Below are positions 1 to 6,907 of a DNA stretch of 64,000 nucleotides, piece after piece. The stretch comes from Pseudomonadota bacterium (GTDB taxonomy: Bacteria; Pseudomonadota; Alphaproteobacteria; SHVZ01). The stretch is taken from NCBI GenBank assembly GCA_016195085.1, contig JACQAG010000022.1, forward strand, positions 74,700 through 138,699, read 5' to 3'. Within the stretch, counting starts at the first letter, position 1. Each line of letters starts with the position of its first letter. A program made the position numbers and the translations under genes. Under the pieces are notes generated by a model. The model was not told the origin of the DNA. It made no database searches and was given only the letters and a program-made list of their open reading frames with translations.

Positions 1-425
1 AGCATTATGGCCAAGCCGGTCACGATCGCCGGCCAATCGAGCTGCATGAGCACGGCGAACCCGATGAGGAGGAGCAGGCTGAGAAAGGCAAAGGCGCCCT
101 TGAGGCCGATCGCGCCCGAAGCGAGCGGGCGGCTCTGGGTGCGCTCGACCAGACGGTCGATGTCGCGGTCGGCGAGATCGTTGATGACGCAGCCGGCGGC
201 GCGCATCACCACCGCACCCAGGGCGAACAGCAGGAAGAGGCCCCAGGCCGGCGCTCCCGGGCTCGCCAGCGCCACCCCCCACCAGCAAGGCAGCAGCAAG
301 AGCCAGGTGCCGATCGGCCGGTCGAGCCGTGCCAGGCGCGCATAGGGGCGCAGCGCTTTGGGCAGAAAACGGTCGACCCAGTCGCCGACACGAATGTCCG
401 AGACGGTTCCGGGACTTTGGGTCAT
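1..425 (-). CDS. ubiA: 4-hydroxybenzoate polyprenyltransferase UbiA, N-terminal part (cut by window edge)
   Basis: This integral membrane enzyme attaches the polyprenyl tail to 4-hydroxybenzoate in ubiquinone synthesis. Reading the minus strand from the ATG at 425 gives about 141 codons with no stop before the window ends, so the C-terminal half is missing. The visible part has the family's first transmembrane segment (RPIGTWLLLLPCWWG) and the Mg-prenyl diphosphate motif NDLADRDID followed by RTQSRPLASG, which is diagnostic for UbiA. It diverges from rsmE with only 17 bases between the two starts, an arrangement common in alphaproteobacteria. Identification is firm; only the completeness of the gene is unknown. 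Confidence 0.93.
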   Translation of the reverse strand, partial: MTQSPGTVSDIRVGDWVDRFLPKALRPYARLARLDRPIGTWLLLLPCWWGVALASPGAPAWGLFLLFALGAVVMRAAGCVINDLADRDIDRLVERTQSRPLASGAIGLKGAFAFLSLLLLIGFAVLMQLDWPAIVTGLAIM

Positions 426-442
426 CGGCTAATCTTCCGGTG

Positions 443-1198
443 ATGCAGGAGAAAGTCAAAGCGCGGCTCTATGTCGACCGCGACCTGGCCGACGGCTCGG
501 CGGTCGGTCTCGGGGCCGAGCAGGCGCATTACCTGCGCAACGTGCTGCGCGTCGAGGCCGGTGCCGATGTGGCGCTGTTCAACGGTCGCGATGGCGAGTG
601 GCGTGGGCATGTCGATGGCATCGGCAAGGGTTGGGCCTCGGTGCAGCTGGTGGTGCAGGTCCGGCCCCAGGCGGCCGAATCCGACCTCTGGCTGGTCTTC
701 GCCCCGGTCAAGCGCACGCGCATCGATTTCGTCGTCGAGAAGGCGACCGAGCTCGGCGTCTCGGCGCTGTGGCCGGTCTTCACCCGCTACACCCAGATGA
801 CGCGGGTCAACCTCGAGCGGCTCAAAGCGACCGCGGTGGAAGCAGCCGAGCAGTCGGAACGGCTGACCGTGCCCGAGCTCTTGGAGCCCGTCGCGCTCGC
901 CGAAGCGATTCAGCGCTGGCCCGCGGGGCGGCGGCTCATCGTCTGCGACGAGCGTGGCGGAGCGCCGCCGATGGTCCAGGCGCTCGACGGATTCCGGCCG
1001 CCGGCCGCCATGCTCATCGGCCCGGAGGGCGGCTTCGCCGACGGCGAGCTTGACGATCTCGCCAAACTCGACTTTGTTAGCCGCGTCGGTCTCGGCCCCC
1101 GGGTCCTACGGGCGGATACGGCGGCGATCGCGGCCCTGTCGATTTGGCAGGCGCTGGTGGGCGACTGGCGCGGTGTGTCGAGTTCTCGGCCCCGCTGA
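443..1198 (+). CDS. rsmE: 16S rRNA (uracil1498-N3)-methyltransferase RsmE
   Basis: RsmE methylates N3 of U1498 in 16S rRNA, using SAM, on the assembled 30S subunit. The 251-residue protein has the N-terminal PUA-like part (HYLRNVLRV, then GWAS) and the C-terminal SPOUT trefoil-knot motifs: [10 protein letters not shown] near residue 100, LIGPEGGF near residue 193, and [16 protein letters not shown] near the end. The reading frame is open further upstream, but the ATG at 443 is chosen because the family begins at the RLYVD-like strand just after it, and the upstream part would overlap the divergent ubiA. It lies 56 bases before gshA on the same strand. Confidence 0.95.
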   Translation: MQEKVKARLYVDRDLADGSAVGLGAEQAHYLRNVLRVEAGADVALFNGRDGEWRGHVDGIGKGWASVQLVVQVRPQAAESDLWLVFAPVKRTRIDFVVEKATELGVSALWPVFTRYTQMTRVNLERLKATAVEAAEQSERLTVPELLEPVALAEAIQRWPAGRRLIVCDERGGAPPMVQALDGFRPPAAMLIGPEGGFADGELDDLAKLDFVSRVGLGPRVLRADTAAIAALSIWQALVGDWRGVSSSRPR

Positions 1199-1254
1199 TC
1201 GTCTATACCCGTCTCAACGAACCGCTCCCAGTCAAGAGAATCGGATCACCCGGT

Positions 1255-2619
1255 ATGTCTCGTCCTCCCGAATCGCGTGGCGCCCCGATCACCGATAAGA
1301 AACAGCTCGTCGAATACCTCGAGCAAGGCTCGAAGCCGCGCGAGAAGTGGCTCATCGGCACCGAGCATGAGAAGTTCGCCTTCCGGCTGAAGGATCTTCG
1401 GCGCCTGCCCTATGAGGGCCCGGACGGGATCGGAGCCGTGCTCAAGGGCCTGATGCGGTTCGGCTGGGAACCGATCGAGGAGAACGGCAACGTCATCGCG
1501 CTCGCCAAGGGTGCGTGCGCCATCACGCTCGAGCCGGGCGGGCAGTTCGAGCTGTCCGGCGCGCCGTTGCCGACCATTCATGCGACCTGCGATGAGCTGC
1601 AGGAGCACCTGGACCAGGTGCGCCAAGTCGACCGGGAGCTCGGCACCGGCATGCTGGGCCTTGGCTTCGATCCGAAATGGCGGCGCGAGGACATCTCGTG
1701 GATGCCCAAAGGCCGCTACAAGATCATGCGGGCTTATATGCCAAAGAAGGGCAAGCTCGGCCTCGACATGATGACCCGCACCTGCACGGTGCAGGTCAAC
1801 CTCGATTTCTCCGACGAGGCCGACATGGTGCGGAAGTTCCGCGCCAGCCTGGCCCTCCAGCCGATCGCCACGGCCTTGTTCGCGAACTCGCCGTTCACCG
1901 AAGGCAAGCCCAACCGCTATCTCTCCTACCGCAGCCACATCTGGACCGACACCGATCCCGACCGCTGCGGCATCTTGCCCTTCGTGTTCGAGCCCGGCAT
2001 GGGTTTCGAGCGCTATGTGGATTGGCTCCTCGATGTGCCGATGTATTTCGTTTACCGCGACGGTCGCTACATCGACGTCTCGGGCAAGTCGTTTCGCGAG
2101 TTCATGGCGGGCAAGTACCACAATCTCGTGGGCGATGAGCCGCGGATCACCGATTTCATCGATCACATGACCACGGCCTTCCCCGAGGTCCGGCTCAAGC
2201 GCTTCCTCGAGATGCGCGGCGCCGATGGCGGGCCCTGGCGGCGACTGTGCGCGCTGCCGGCACTGTGGGTGGGGTTGCTCTATGATCAGGCCGCGCTCGA
2301 CGCCGCGGTCGATCTGGTCAAGGACTGGACGCTTGCCGATCACGAATTGCTCAGGCGCGAGGTGCCGCGCACCGCGCTCAAGACCAAGTTCCGTGGACGC
2401 AGCGTCGGCGAGGTGGCGAGCGAGGTCCTGCGCATCGCCCGCGCCGGCCTCAAGGCCCGCCATGCTCTCGATCGCGGCGGCAGCGACGAGACCGGGTTCC
2501 TCACCACCCTCGAGGAGATCGCCCAGAGCGGCCGCACGCCGGCCGAAGAGCTGCTGGAGGCCTTCCACGGCCGTTGGAAAGGTTCGGTCGATCCGGCCTT
2601 TAGCGAGTACGCATACTGA
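1255..2619 (+). CDS. gshA: Glutamate-cysteine ligase, plant/alphaproteobacterial type
   Basis: This enzyme joins glutamate and cysteine using ATP, the first step of glutathione synthesis in the cytoplasm. The 454-residue protein matches the plant-type class and not the E. coli class: GTEHEKF near residue 37, [13 protein letters not shown] near residue 88, [16 protein letters not shown] near residue 178 and [17 protein letters not shown] near residue 212. The ATG at 1255 is used because the preceding 37 in-frame codons overlap rsmE and do not resemble the family. The ubiA/rsmE/gshA neighbourhood is typical of alphaproteobacteria. Confidence 0.95.
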   Translation: MSRPPESRGAPITDKKQLVEYLEQGSKPREKWLIGTEHEKFAFRLKDLRRLPYEGPDGIGAVLKGLMRFGWEPIEENGNVIALAKGACAITLEPGGQFELSGAPLPTIHATCDELQEHLDQVRQVDRELGTGMLGLGFDPKWRREDISWMPKGRYKIMRAYMPKKGKLGLDMMTRTCTVQVNLDFSDEADMVRKFRASLALQPIATALFANSPFTEGKPNRYLSYRSHIWTDTDPDRCGILPFVFEPGMGFERYVDWLLDVPMYFVYRDGRYIDVSGKSFREFMAGKYHNLVGDEPRITDFIDHMTTAFPEVRLKRFLEMRGADGGPWRRLCALPALWVGLLYDQAALDAAVDLVKDWTLADHELLRREVPRTALKTKFRGRSVGEVASEVLRIARAGLKARHALDRGGSDETGFLTTLEEIAQSGRTPAEELLEAFHGRWKGSVDPAFSEYAY

Positions 2620-2695
2620 GGCCGAGCGCGCGTGCTAGGGTTCTCGACAGTTGGAGGCATTCGATCGCAAGCCGGCCCTGAAGGGAGCGGAGAGG

Positions 2696-3019
2696 ATGGA
2701 GCCGAAACAGCGCAGCCATCACGATATGGGCGGCCTCCCGGCGGGTGCCGTCGAGCAGGGCGAGCACGACTACGCCCTTTGGGAAAAGCGGGTGGATGCG
2801 CTCATGCTGCTGTTGTCCGACCGTGAGCGGAACCTGATGCGGGTGGATGAGCTCCGGCGCAACATCGAGGCGATCGGACCCGATGCCTATGACCGCATGG
2901 GCTATTACGAGCGCTGGATCACCTCCATCGCCTCGACCTTACTGCAGCGGGGCGTCATCACCGCCGACGAGCTCGGCCGCAAGCTGGCCGAGATCGAGGC
3001 GCGAGAGAACCGGGCATGA
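2696..3019 (+). CDS. Nitrile hydratase/thiocyanate hydrolase-like subunit, matches N-terminal half of NHase beta
   Basis: The 107-residue protein resembles the N-terminal half of the nitrile hydratase beta subunit, which in thiocyanate hydrolase is a separate subunit (ScnB). Visible features are HDMGGLPAGAVEQGE near residue 8, then WEKRVDALMLLL and the helical stretch YDRMGYYERWITSIASTLLQRG. An ATG preceded by GGAGCGGAGAGG sets the start at 2696; an in-frame TTG at 2651 is less likely. Its stop overlaps the next start (ATGA at 3016-3019), so the three genes are probably coupled. It could instead be annotated as the NHase accessory protein, which shares this fold, but the lack of a full-length beta gene nearby favours a structural subunit. 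The true substrate is not determined by sequence. Confidence 0.8.
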   Translation: MEPKQRSHHDMGGLPAGAVEQGEHDYALWEKRVDALMLLLSDRERNLMRVDELRRNIEAIGPDAYDRMGYYERWITSIASTLLQRGVITADELGRKLAEIEARENRA

Positions 3020-3357
3020 CCCGGGGGTGGCCTTTAGGAGAGGGTGAGGATCACCCCCTCCTTGAAACCTCCCCGCGCTTTCGGCCCGGAGACCGTGTCA
3101 GGGTGCGGGCTGCCGATCCCCCGGGCCACATCCGCACGCCGTGGTACATCCGCGGCCATGTCGGCGAGATCGAGCGCGTTTGCGGGCTGTTCGCCAATCC
3201 GGAGGAGCTCGCCTACAACCGCCACGGCCTGCCGAAGCGGCCGCTCTACCGCGTGCGGTTTCGCCAGCAGCAGGTGTGGCCCGGCTACACCGGGCCGGCG
3301 CATGACACAATCGACGTCGAGATCTACGAGCATTGGCTGGAAGAGGCGAGGTCATGA
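3016..3357 (+). CDS. Nitrile hydratase/thiocyanate hydrolase-like subunit, matches C-terminal half of NHase beta
   Basis: The 113-residue protein matches the SH3-like C-terminal domain of NHase beta: PRFRPGDRVRVR, then PPGHIRTPWYIRGHVGEIE and the closing YRVRFRQQQVWP segment. Known relatives with this split are the ScnA subunit of thiocyanate hydrolase and three-subunit nitrile hydratases such as ToyJKL. The start at 3016 overlaps the upstream stop, and its own stop overlaps the next ATG at 3354. About a dozen residues between the start and the domain (GEGEDHPLLETS) are encoded by a palindromic repeat that recurs at 20981, so the N-terminal tail looks acquired. A later start is possible, but no ATG lies between the repeat and the domain. 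Confidence 0.8.
   Translation: MTRGWPLGEGEDHPLLETSPRFRPGDRVRVRAADPPGHIRTPWYIRGHVGEIERVCGLFANPEELAYNRHGLPKRPLYRVRFRQQQVWPGYTGPAHDTIDVEIYEHWLEEARS
3035..3073. repeat. Palindromic repeat, copy 1 (inside the split-beta C-half gene)
   Basis: This segment matches the one at 20981-21019 almost base for base: both start TAGGAG, share TGAGGATCACCCCCTCC and end with a C/T-rich tail. It folds as an 11-position stem with one A-C mismatch around a GGA loop: left arm GGAGAGGGTGA, right arm TCACCCCCTCC. It lies in frame in the 3016-3357 gene and is translated as part of its N-terminal tail. Confidence 0.8.
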
Positions 3358-3989
3358 CCCAGCATCAGCACGGCCACGATCACGATCATCCGCATCCGAC
3401 GCGACCGGACCAGGATGGTCCGCTGACCTATCATCAGCGGCTGGAGACCGCCATTCGCGAGCTCCTCATCGCCAAGGGCATCGTCACGCCGGAAGAGATC
3501 CACCGCGCCGTCGAGGCGATGGATGCGCGCTCTCCGGCCCAGGGTGCGCGCATCGTCGCCCACGCCTGGAGCGATCCCGCCTATAAGCGGCGTCTCATGA
3601 CCGAGGGCGGCAAGGCGGTGACCGAGCTTGGCATTGAGGTCGGCGCCTACAAGCTCATCGTGGTGGAGAACACCGAGCGCGTGCACAATCTCGTTGTCTG
3701 CACGCTCTGCTCCTGCTATCCCCGCGCGATCCTGGGCCTGCCGCCGGACTGGTACAAGAGCCGCGCCTATCGCAGCCGCGCCGTCAGCGAGCCGCGCGCG
3801 GTCCTGGCCGAGTTCGGCACGCACATTCCCGACGACGTCGAGGTCAGGGTGCATGACTCGACGGCGGACATGCGCTACCTGGTGCTGCCGAAGCGCCCGA
3901 AGGGGACGGATAACTGGCCCGAGGAGCGCCTGGCCGATATCGTAACCCGCGACACCATGATCGGCGTGAGCGAACCCAGCATCGATTGA
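3354..3989 (+). CDS. Nitrile hydratase alpha / thiocyanate hydrolase gamma-like catalytic subunit, cobalt type
   Basis: This is the metal-binding catalytic subunit (211 residues). The claw-setting motif VCTLCSCYPR lies at about residues 115-124, with Cys116, Cys119 and Cys121; threonine after the first Cys is the form seen in cobalt enzymes, whereas iron enzymes usually have serine. LGLPPDWYK and YRSRAVSEPR follow, then VHDSTADMRYLVLP and VTRDTMIGV, all family hallmarks. The first 14 residues hold six alternating histidines (MTQHQHGHDHDHPH), which may bind cobalt. The ATG at 3354 overlaps the previous stop. No activator/cobalt chaperone of the P47K type and no cobalt transporter is seen nearby. 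The substrate may be a nitrile or thiocyanate. Confidence 0.88.
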   Translation: MTQHQHGHDHDHPHPTRPDQDGPLTYHQRLETAIRELLIAKGIVTPEEIHRAVEAMDARSPAQGARIVAHAWSDPAYKRRLMTEGGKAVTELGIEVGAYKLIVVENTERVHNLVVCTLCSCYPRAILGLPPDWYKSRAYRSRAVSEPRAVLAEFGTHIPDDVEVRVHDSTADMRYLVLPKRPKGTDNWPEERLADIVTRDTMIGVSEPSID

Positions 3990-4032
3990 CAGCGTGGCCG
4001 GACGCAGCCGCGGCAGCGGCGTCTCGGACACA

Positions 4033-5280
4033 TCAATTCCCCGGCGCCGCCTCCTGCCTGGCGAAGACGAAAAGCTCGCCGGCCACCTCGGCCGCACCCT
4101 GGCGCCGTAGGATCGCCGGTCGCTGAGCCAACGGGCCGAAGCCGGCGGCGGCAGCAACCTCTTTCACATAGTCCGGGTGGTGGGCATAGCGCAGGCCGTC
4201 ATGCAGCGTGTAGCCCGGAGCCGCCGAGGCTTCGGTGGAGCAAGCGAACAATCCACGGTGCTTCAGCGTGCGGCCGACGGCGGCGAACACGCCCGCCAGA
4301 TCGCCGAAATAGTTGAGGACGTCGCTCGCCATCGCCAGATCGAACCGCCCAGGAGGCTGGTGCGCCAGCGCCTCCATGATGTCGCCTTCGATGAGCTCGG
4401 CATAGATGCCGCGGCTGCGGGCTTGGGCAAGCATGGCCGGTGAGAGGTCGATACCCGTGAGCCGGCCTTCATAGGCAGAGAGCGCCAAGCCGGAGAGTCC
4501 GGTGCCGCAGCCGAGATCGAGAATGTCCATGTCCCGCTTCGGCGGCAGCAATTCACGCAGCATCTCGGCCAGGAGTGCGGGTGTTGCGTAACCGAGCTTG
4601 TCGATGAGATGGCGATCGAATTCGGTGGCGTACTTGTCGAAGAGGCCGCGAACATAAGCCGCGGGCGGCCGCGTCGGCGCTTCGCCTTCGAGTGCGGCCA
4701 GGAGAAAGCGCGCTTCGGCGAGGCTGGGGTCGATCGCCAGCGCCGCCCGGCAGGACGCGATCGCGGCAGGAGGGTCCCAGCGCTTCAAGGCATGGGCGCG
4801 CCCGAGCCTGGCGACCGCGTCCTTTGCATCGAGGCTTGCCGCGCGGCCGAAGGAAGCCGCCGCCGATCGGCCGGCGCCGCCATCCACCAGCGAGCCCAAA
4901 TTGCGATGCGCCATCGCCGAAGCGGGCCCGAGAGCGACGGCCCGGCGGAAGTTCCGGACCGCCCAGCCGGCGTTCCCCGCGGCGGCGAGAGCGCTGCCAA
5001 GATTCACGTGATAGATGACCGCGTCCGGTCGACACCGGAGCGCTTCGTTCAGAAGGTCGATGGCCCGCTGCTGATCGCCGCGCTGATGCCAGATCACGCC
5101 CAGAAGGTTGAGGGCCTCGGCGTTGCGCGGCTCGCGGTCCAGCACATGCTCGTAGTGCTCGGCAGCCTCGCTAAGCCTTCCGGCCTGGTGCAGGGCCAAT
5201 CCAGCCGTCAGAAACTCCCGCCGGTCTGCGCGCTTCGCGGCCTCGCGCGCCTCGCGGCGCTTTTGCTGGCGGGTCAACAA
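4033..5280 (-). CDS. TPR-repeat protein fused to a SAM-dependent methyltransferase
   Basis: The 415-residue protein begins with a basic stretch, then TPR-like helix pairs at about residues 22-195 (for example AEALNLLGVIWHQRGDQQRA), and ends with a class I methyltransferase domain. The SAM-binding motif LDLGCGTG is at residues 254-261, followed by GIDLSPAMLAQA and FDLAMASDVLNYFGDL. The substrate is unknown; fusions of this kind often act on proteins or small molecules held by the TPRs. The start is a TTG at 5280 (a second TTG follows directly), because an in-frame stop lies two codons upstream; no good Shine-Dalgarno site is seen, so the start is uncertain. It is convergent with the hydratase genes. 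Confidence 0.82.
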   Translation of the reverse strand: MLTRQQKRREAREAAKRADRREFLTAGLALHQAGRLSEAAEHYEHVLDREPRNAEALNLLGVIWHQRGDQQRAIDLLNEALRCRPDAVIYHVNLGSALAAAGNAGWAVRNFRRAVALGPASAMAHRNLGSLVDGGAGRSAAASFGRAASLDAKDAVARLGRAHALKRWDPPAAIASCRAALAIDPSLAEARFLLAALEGEAPTRPPAAYVRGLFDKYATEFDRHLIDKLGYATPALLAEMLRELLPPKRDMDILDLGCGTGLSGLALSAYEGRLTGIDLSPAMLAQARSRGIYAELIEGDIMEALAHQPPGRFDLAMASDVLNYFGDLAGVFAAVGRTLKHRGLFACSTEASAAPGYTLHDGLRYAHHPDYVKEVAAAAGFGPLAQRPAILRRQGAAEVAGELFVFARQEAAPGN

Positions 5281-5350
5281 GCTCTACGGGACCTGTTATC
5301 GACTGCAGCGGGAGCTTAGACCGTCGGCCGCATCGGGCAAATCGCGGGAC

Positions 5351-5370
5351 CGGGGAGGGTCGGGGAGGGG
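5351..5370. repeat. GC-rich intergenic repeat, copy A
   Basis: CGGGGAGGGTCGGGGAGGGG occurs here and again, identically, at 5428-5447. Its G-rich half resembles the complementary strand of the palindromic repeats at 3035 and 20981, so it may be a degenerate member of the same family. A direct repeat CCGCACGTCG follows at 5376-5385 and 5388-5397. Confidence 0.6.
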
Positions 5371-5415
5371 GTGCGCCGCACGTCGGTCCGCACGTCGCGG
5401 CCCCGACCCCAAAGT

Positions 5416-5428
5416 CCCCCCCCCCCCC
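5416..5428. repeat. Homopolymer run of 13 C
   Basis: Thirteen consecutive C residues lie directly before repeat copy B in the gene-free stretch 5281-5561. A run this long could vary by slippage, or it may have been miscounted in assembly. Confidence 0.7.
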
Positions 5429-5447
5429 GGGGAGGGTCGGGGAGGGG
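5428..5447. repeat. GC-rich intergenic repeat, copy B
   Basis: This is an exact 20-base copy of the element at 5351-5370, joined to the C run. The surrounding 5281-5561 interval holds no gene that I can support; its right part turns AT-rich just before the small ORF at 5562. Confidence 0.6.
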
Positions 5448-5561
5448 ATGAATTTCTTCGTTTACGACACGACGACGCTGGCGTCGGAAAAATGCTTCTG
5501 CTAAAATTGTCGAAAAATTATTTCAAAATTGTGTTTATTGCGCATCTGGGGGCAGCAGGGC

Positions 5562-5807
5562 ATGTTGAGCGACGACGAGCTCAAGAGAGAAATCTCTGAC
5601 ATTGACGCGAAACTGGAAAGCCAAAGCGCTTGGCTGACCCCGCGCTTCCGCAGCGGCTTGCTGGCGGCGCGCGAGGTCCTGGTCAACGTGCTGGACCGCC
5701 GCAAGGCGCCCTGGCCGGCGCTGTTTCCGAGGGCCCCGGCACCGCCCGCTCCGCCGCGCGAACAGCGCAGCCGGCATCCGGCCATGCACATCGTCGGGCA
5801 GTCCTGA
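5562..5807 (+). CDS. Small hypothetical protein (81 aa)
   Basis: I do not recognise this protein. It starts MLSDDELKREISDIDAKLE, a charged helical N-terminus, continues with FRSGLLAAREVLVNVLDRR and ends in a proline-rich tail (PRAPAPPAPPREQ). The ATG at 5562 follows a G-rich stretch (GGGGGCAGCAGGG) that may serve as ribosome binding site; an in-frame upstream start at 5529 would add residues with no clear character. An open frame on the opposite strand is R/S-rich and looks like a shadow. Expression is plausible but not proven. Confidence 0.5.
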   Translation: MLSDDELKREISDIDAKLESQSAWLTPRFRSGLLAAREVLVNVLDRRKAPWPALFPRAPAPPAPPREQRSRHPAMHIVGQS

Positions 5808-5897
5808 CCCTTCGGCCGTAGGCGCAGGGGAGGGGCCATGCCGTCCATGGCCCCCGTGTGCCTAAGGGCGGCGCTCAGTCCCCCGTTCGGGAGCGGG

Positions 5898-6182
5898 TCA
5901 AATCTCTATGGAGAGCTTGTTGCCGCGGCGGCGCGGAGTCTGCTCGGTCCGCTCGCTGGTACCGCTCGGCGCCGCCTCCACATCCCCCGTTTCGGCGTCG
6001 ACCCCGCGATTGTCCGGGTTTGCAGCCTTGCCGCCTTCCTTGCCGCGGCTGGCGCCGGTGATGGCCCTGGTGGTCTGAGCCGCAATCGGCTGTTGCGGGG
6101 CAACGACCAAGAGCTCCGGACGGCCCTGGGGTGTGGCCGTGGGCGGAACGAACGGCAGGGGCGGTGGGATCACGATGCCCAT
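5898..6182 (-). CDS. Small proline-rich hypothetical protein (94 aa)
   Basis: I have no function for this protein. Starting at the ATG at 6182 it reads MGIVIPPPLPFVPPTATPQG, then LLVVAPQQPIAAQTTRAITG, then a long polar, low-complexity tail with basic PRRRGN near the end. The open frame extends upstream across hsp20, but that part is the antisense of the hsp20 coding region and is not counted. The start is not backed by a strong Shine-Dalgarno site. It is divergent from hsp20 across about 190 bases. It may be a secreted or linker-like protein; no signal peptide is evident. Confidence 0.45.
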   Translation of the reverse strand: MGIVIPPPLPFVPPTATPQGRPELLVVAPQQPIAAQTTRAITGASRGKEGGKAANPDNRGVDAETGDVEAAPSGTSERTEQTPRRRGNKLSIEI

Positions 6183-6239
6183 AAACAAAATGTGAACCCA
6201 GAACGATTCGCAGTCAACTGTCGCGTGAACCGAAGTCCA

Positions 6240-6268
6240 CTTGAAAAGCGGCGAAGACAACCAAAGTA
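6240..6268 (+). promoter_or_regulatory. Possible heat-shock (RpoH-type) promoter for hsp20
   Basis: CTTGAAA at 6240-6246 is the classic RpoH -35 element. Fourteen bases later comes CCAAAGTA (6261-6268), a weak match to the CCATNTA-like -10. It lies about 100 bases before the hsp20 start. The -35 match is good and the -10 match is poor. Confidence 0.35.
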
Positions 6269-6371
6269 CCGGAGTGCCAGGCGCCCAATAGGGTCTGGCG
6301 TCCCTGTCTAAGTGCATTCGGCCCATTCCGGGCGAATGCTCCACCATGTTGCTCATCAGGAGGATATGGCT

Positions 6372-6830
6372 ATGTTGAGCTTTGATTTCTCGCCGCTTTT
6401 CCGCTCCACCGTGGGTTTCGACCGGCTCGTCGACTTGATCGACAGCGCCAACCAGGCCGACGCCGGCAGCGGCTATCCGCCCTACAACATCGAGCGCACC
6501 GGCGACGACAGCTACCGGATCACGCTGGCGGTGGCTGGCTTCGATGCAGCCGAGGTTTCGATCACCGCCCAGGCCAACAGCCTGGTCATTGCCGGCAAAC
6601 GCAATGACGATTCGGGCGAAGGCAGCTATTTGCACCGTGGTATTGCCGGGCGTGCCTTCGAGCGTCGCTTCCAGCTCGCCGACCACATCAAGGTGACCGA
6701 CGCCAGCTTGGCGAACGGCCTTTTGAAGGTCGATCTCGTGCGCGAGGTCCCGGAGGCGATGCGGCCGCGCCAGATCCCGGTCCAGACCAAGCTCGAGAAG
6801 GCCTCGATCGCCGATAAGGCGGCGGCCTAA
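6372..6830 (+). CDS. Small heat-shock protein, Hsp20/IbpA family
   Basis: This ATP-independent cytoplasmic holdase binds unfolding proteins under heat stress. The 152-residue protein begins MLSFDFSPLFRSTVGFDRL, the typical start of alphaproteobacterial IbpA/HspA proteins. The alpha-crystallin domain follows: YNIERTGDDSYRITLAVAGF near residue 37, then GIAGRAFERRFQLADHIKV and the closing GLLKVDLVREVPEA. A perfect AGGAGG at 6358-6363 is 8 bases from the ATG at 6372 but only 2 bases from an in-frame ATG at 6366, so 6372 is preferred. A strong terminator follows. Heat-shock control is suggested by the CTTGAAA element upstream. Confidence 0.92.
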   Translation: MLSFDFSPLFRSTVGFDRLVDLIDSANQADAGSGYPPYNIERTGDDSYRITLAVAGFDAAEVSITAQANSLVIAGKRNDDSGEGSYLHRGIAGRAFERRFQLADHIKVTDASLANGLLKVDLVREVPEAMRPRQIPVQTKLEKASIADKAAA

Positions 6831-6866
6831 CCGTCAGCGGGCCGGGTTCAAATCCGGCCTGGAGCA

Positions 6867-6907
6867 GCGGGCCGCTCCGGAGGCATCCGGGGCGGCCCGC
6901 GCCGTTT
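6867..6907 (+). terminator. Rho-independent terminator after hsp20
   Basis: A 14-base stem, GCGGGCCGCTCCGG at 6867-6880 and CCGGGGCGGCCCGC at 6887-6900, has a single G-T wobble and a 6-base loop. GCCG and then TTTT (6904-6907) follow. It ends hsp20 transcription and sits just before the stop of the convergent ABC transporter gene. Confidence 0.8.

Noticed and set aside
1246-2568. 440-codon open frame on the minus strand
   Set aside because: It is antisense to gshA; its residue mix (His/Leu/Ala/Glu rich, no motifs) is the usual shadow of a GC-rich gene, while the plus strand has clear GshA motifs.
6841-6860. T-loop-like sequence GGTTCAAATCC in a short stem after hsp20
   Set aside because: It looks like a tRNA T-arm, but no D-arm, anticodon arm or acceptor stem can be found upstream, which is hsp20 coding sequence.
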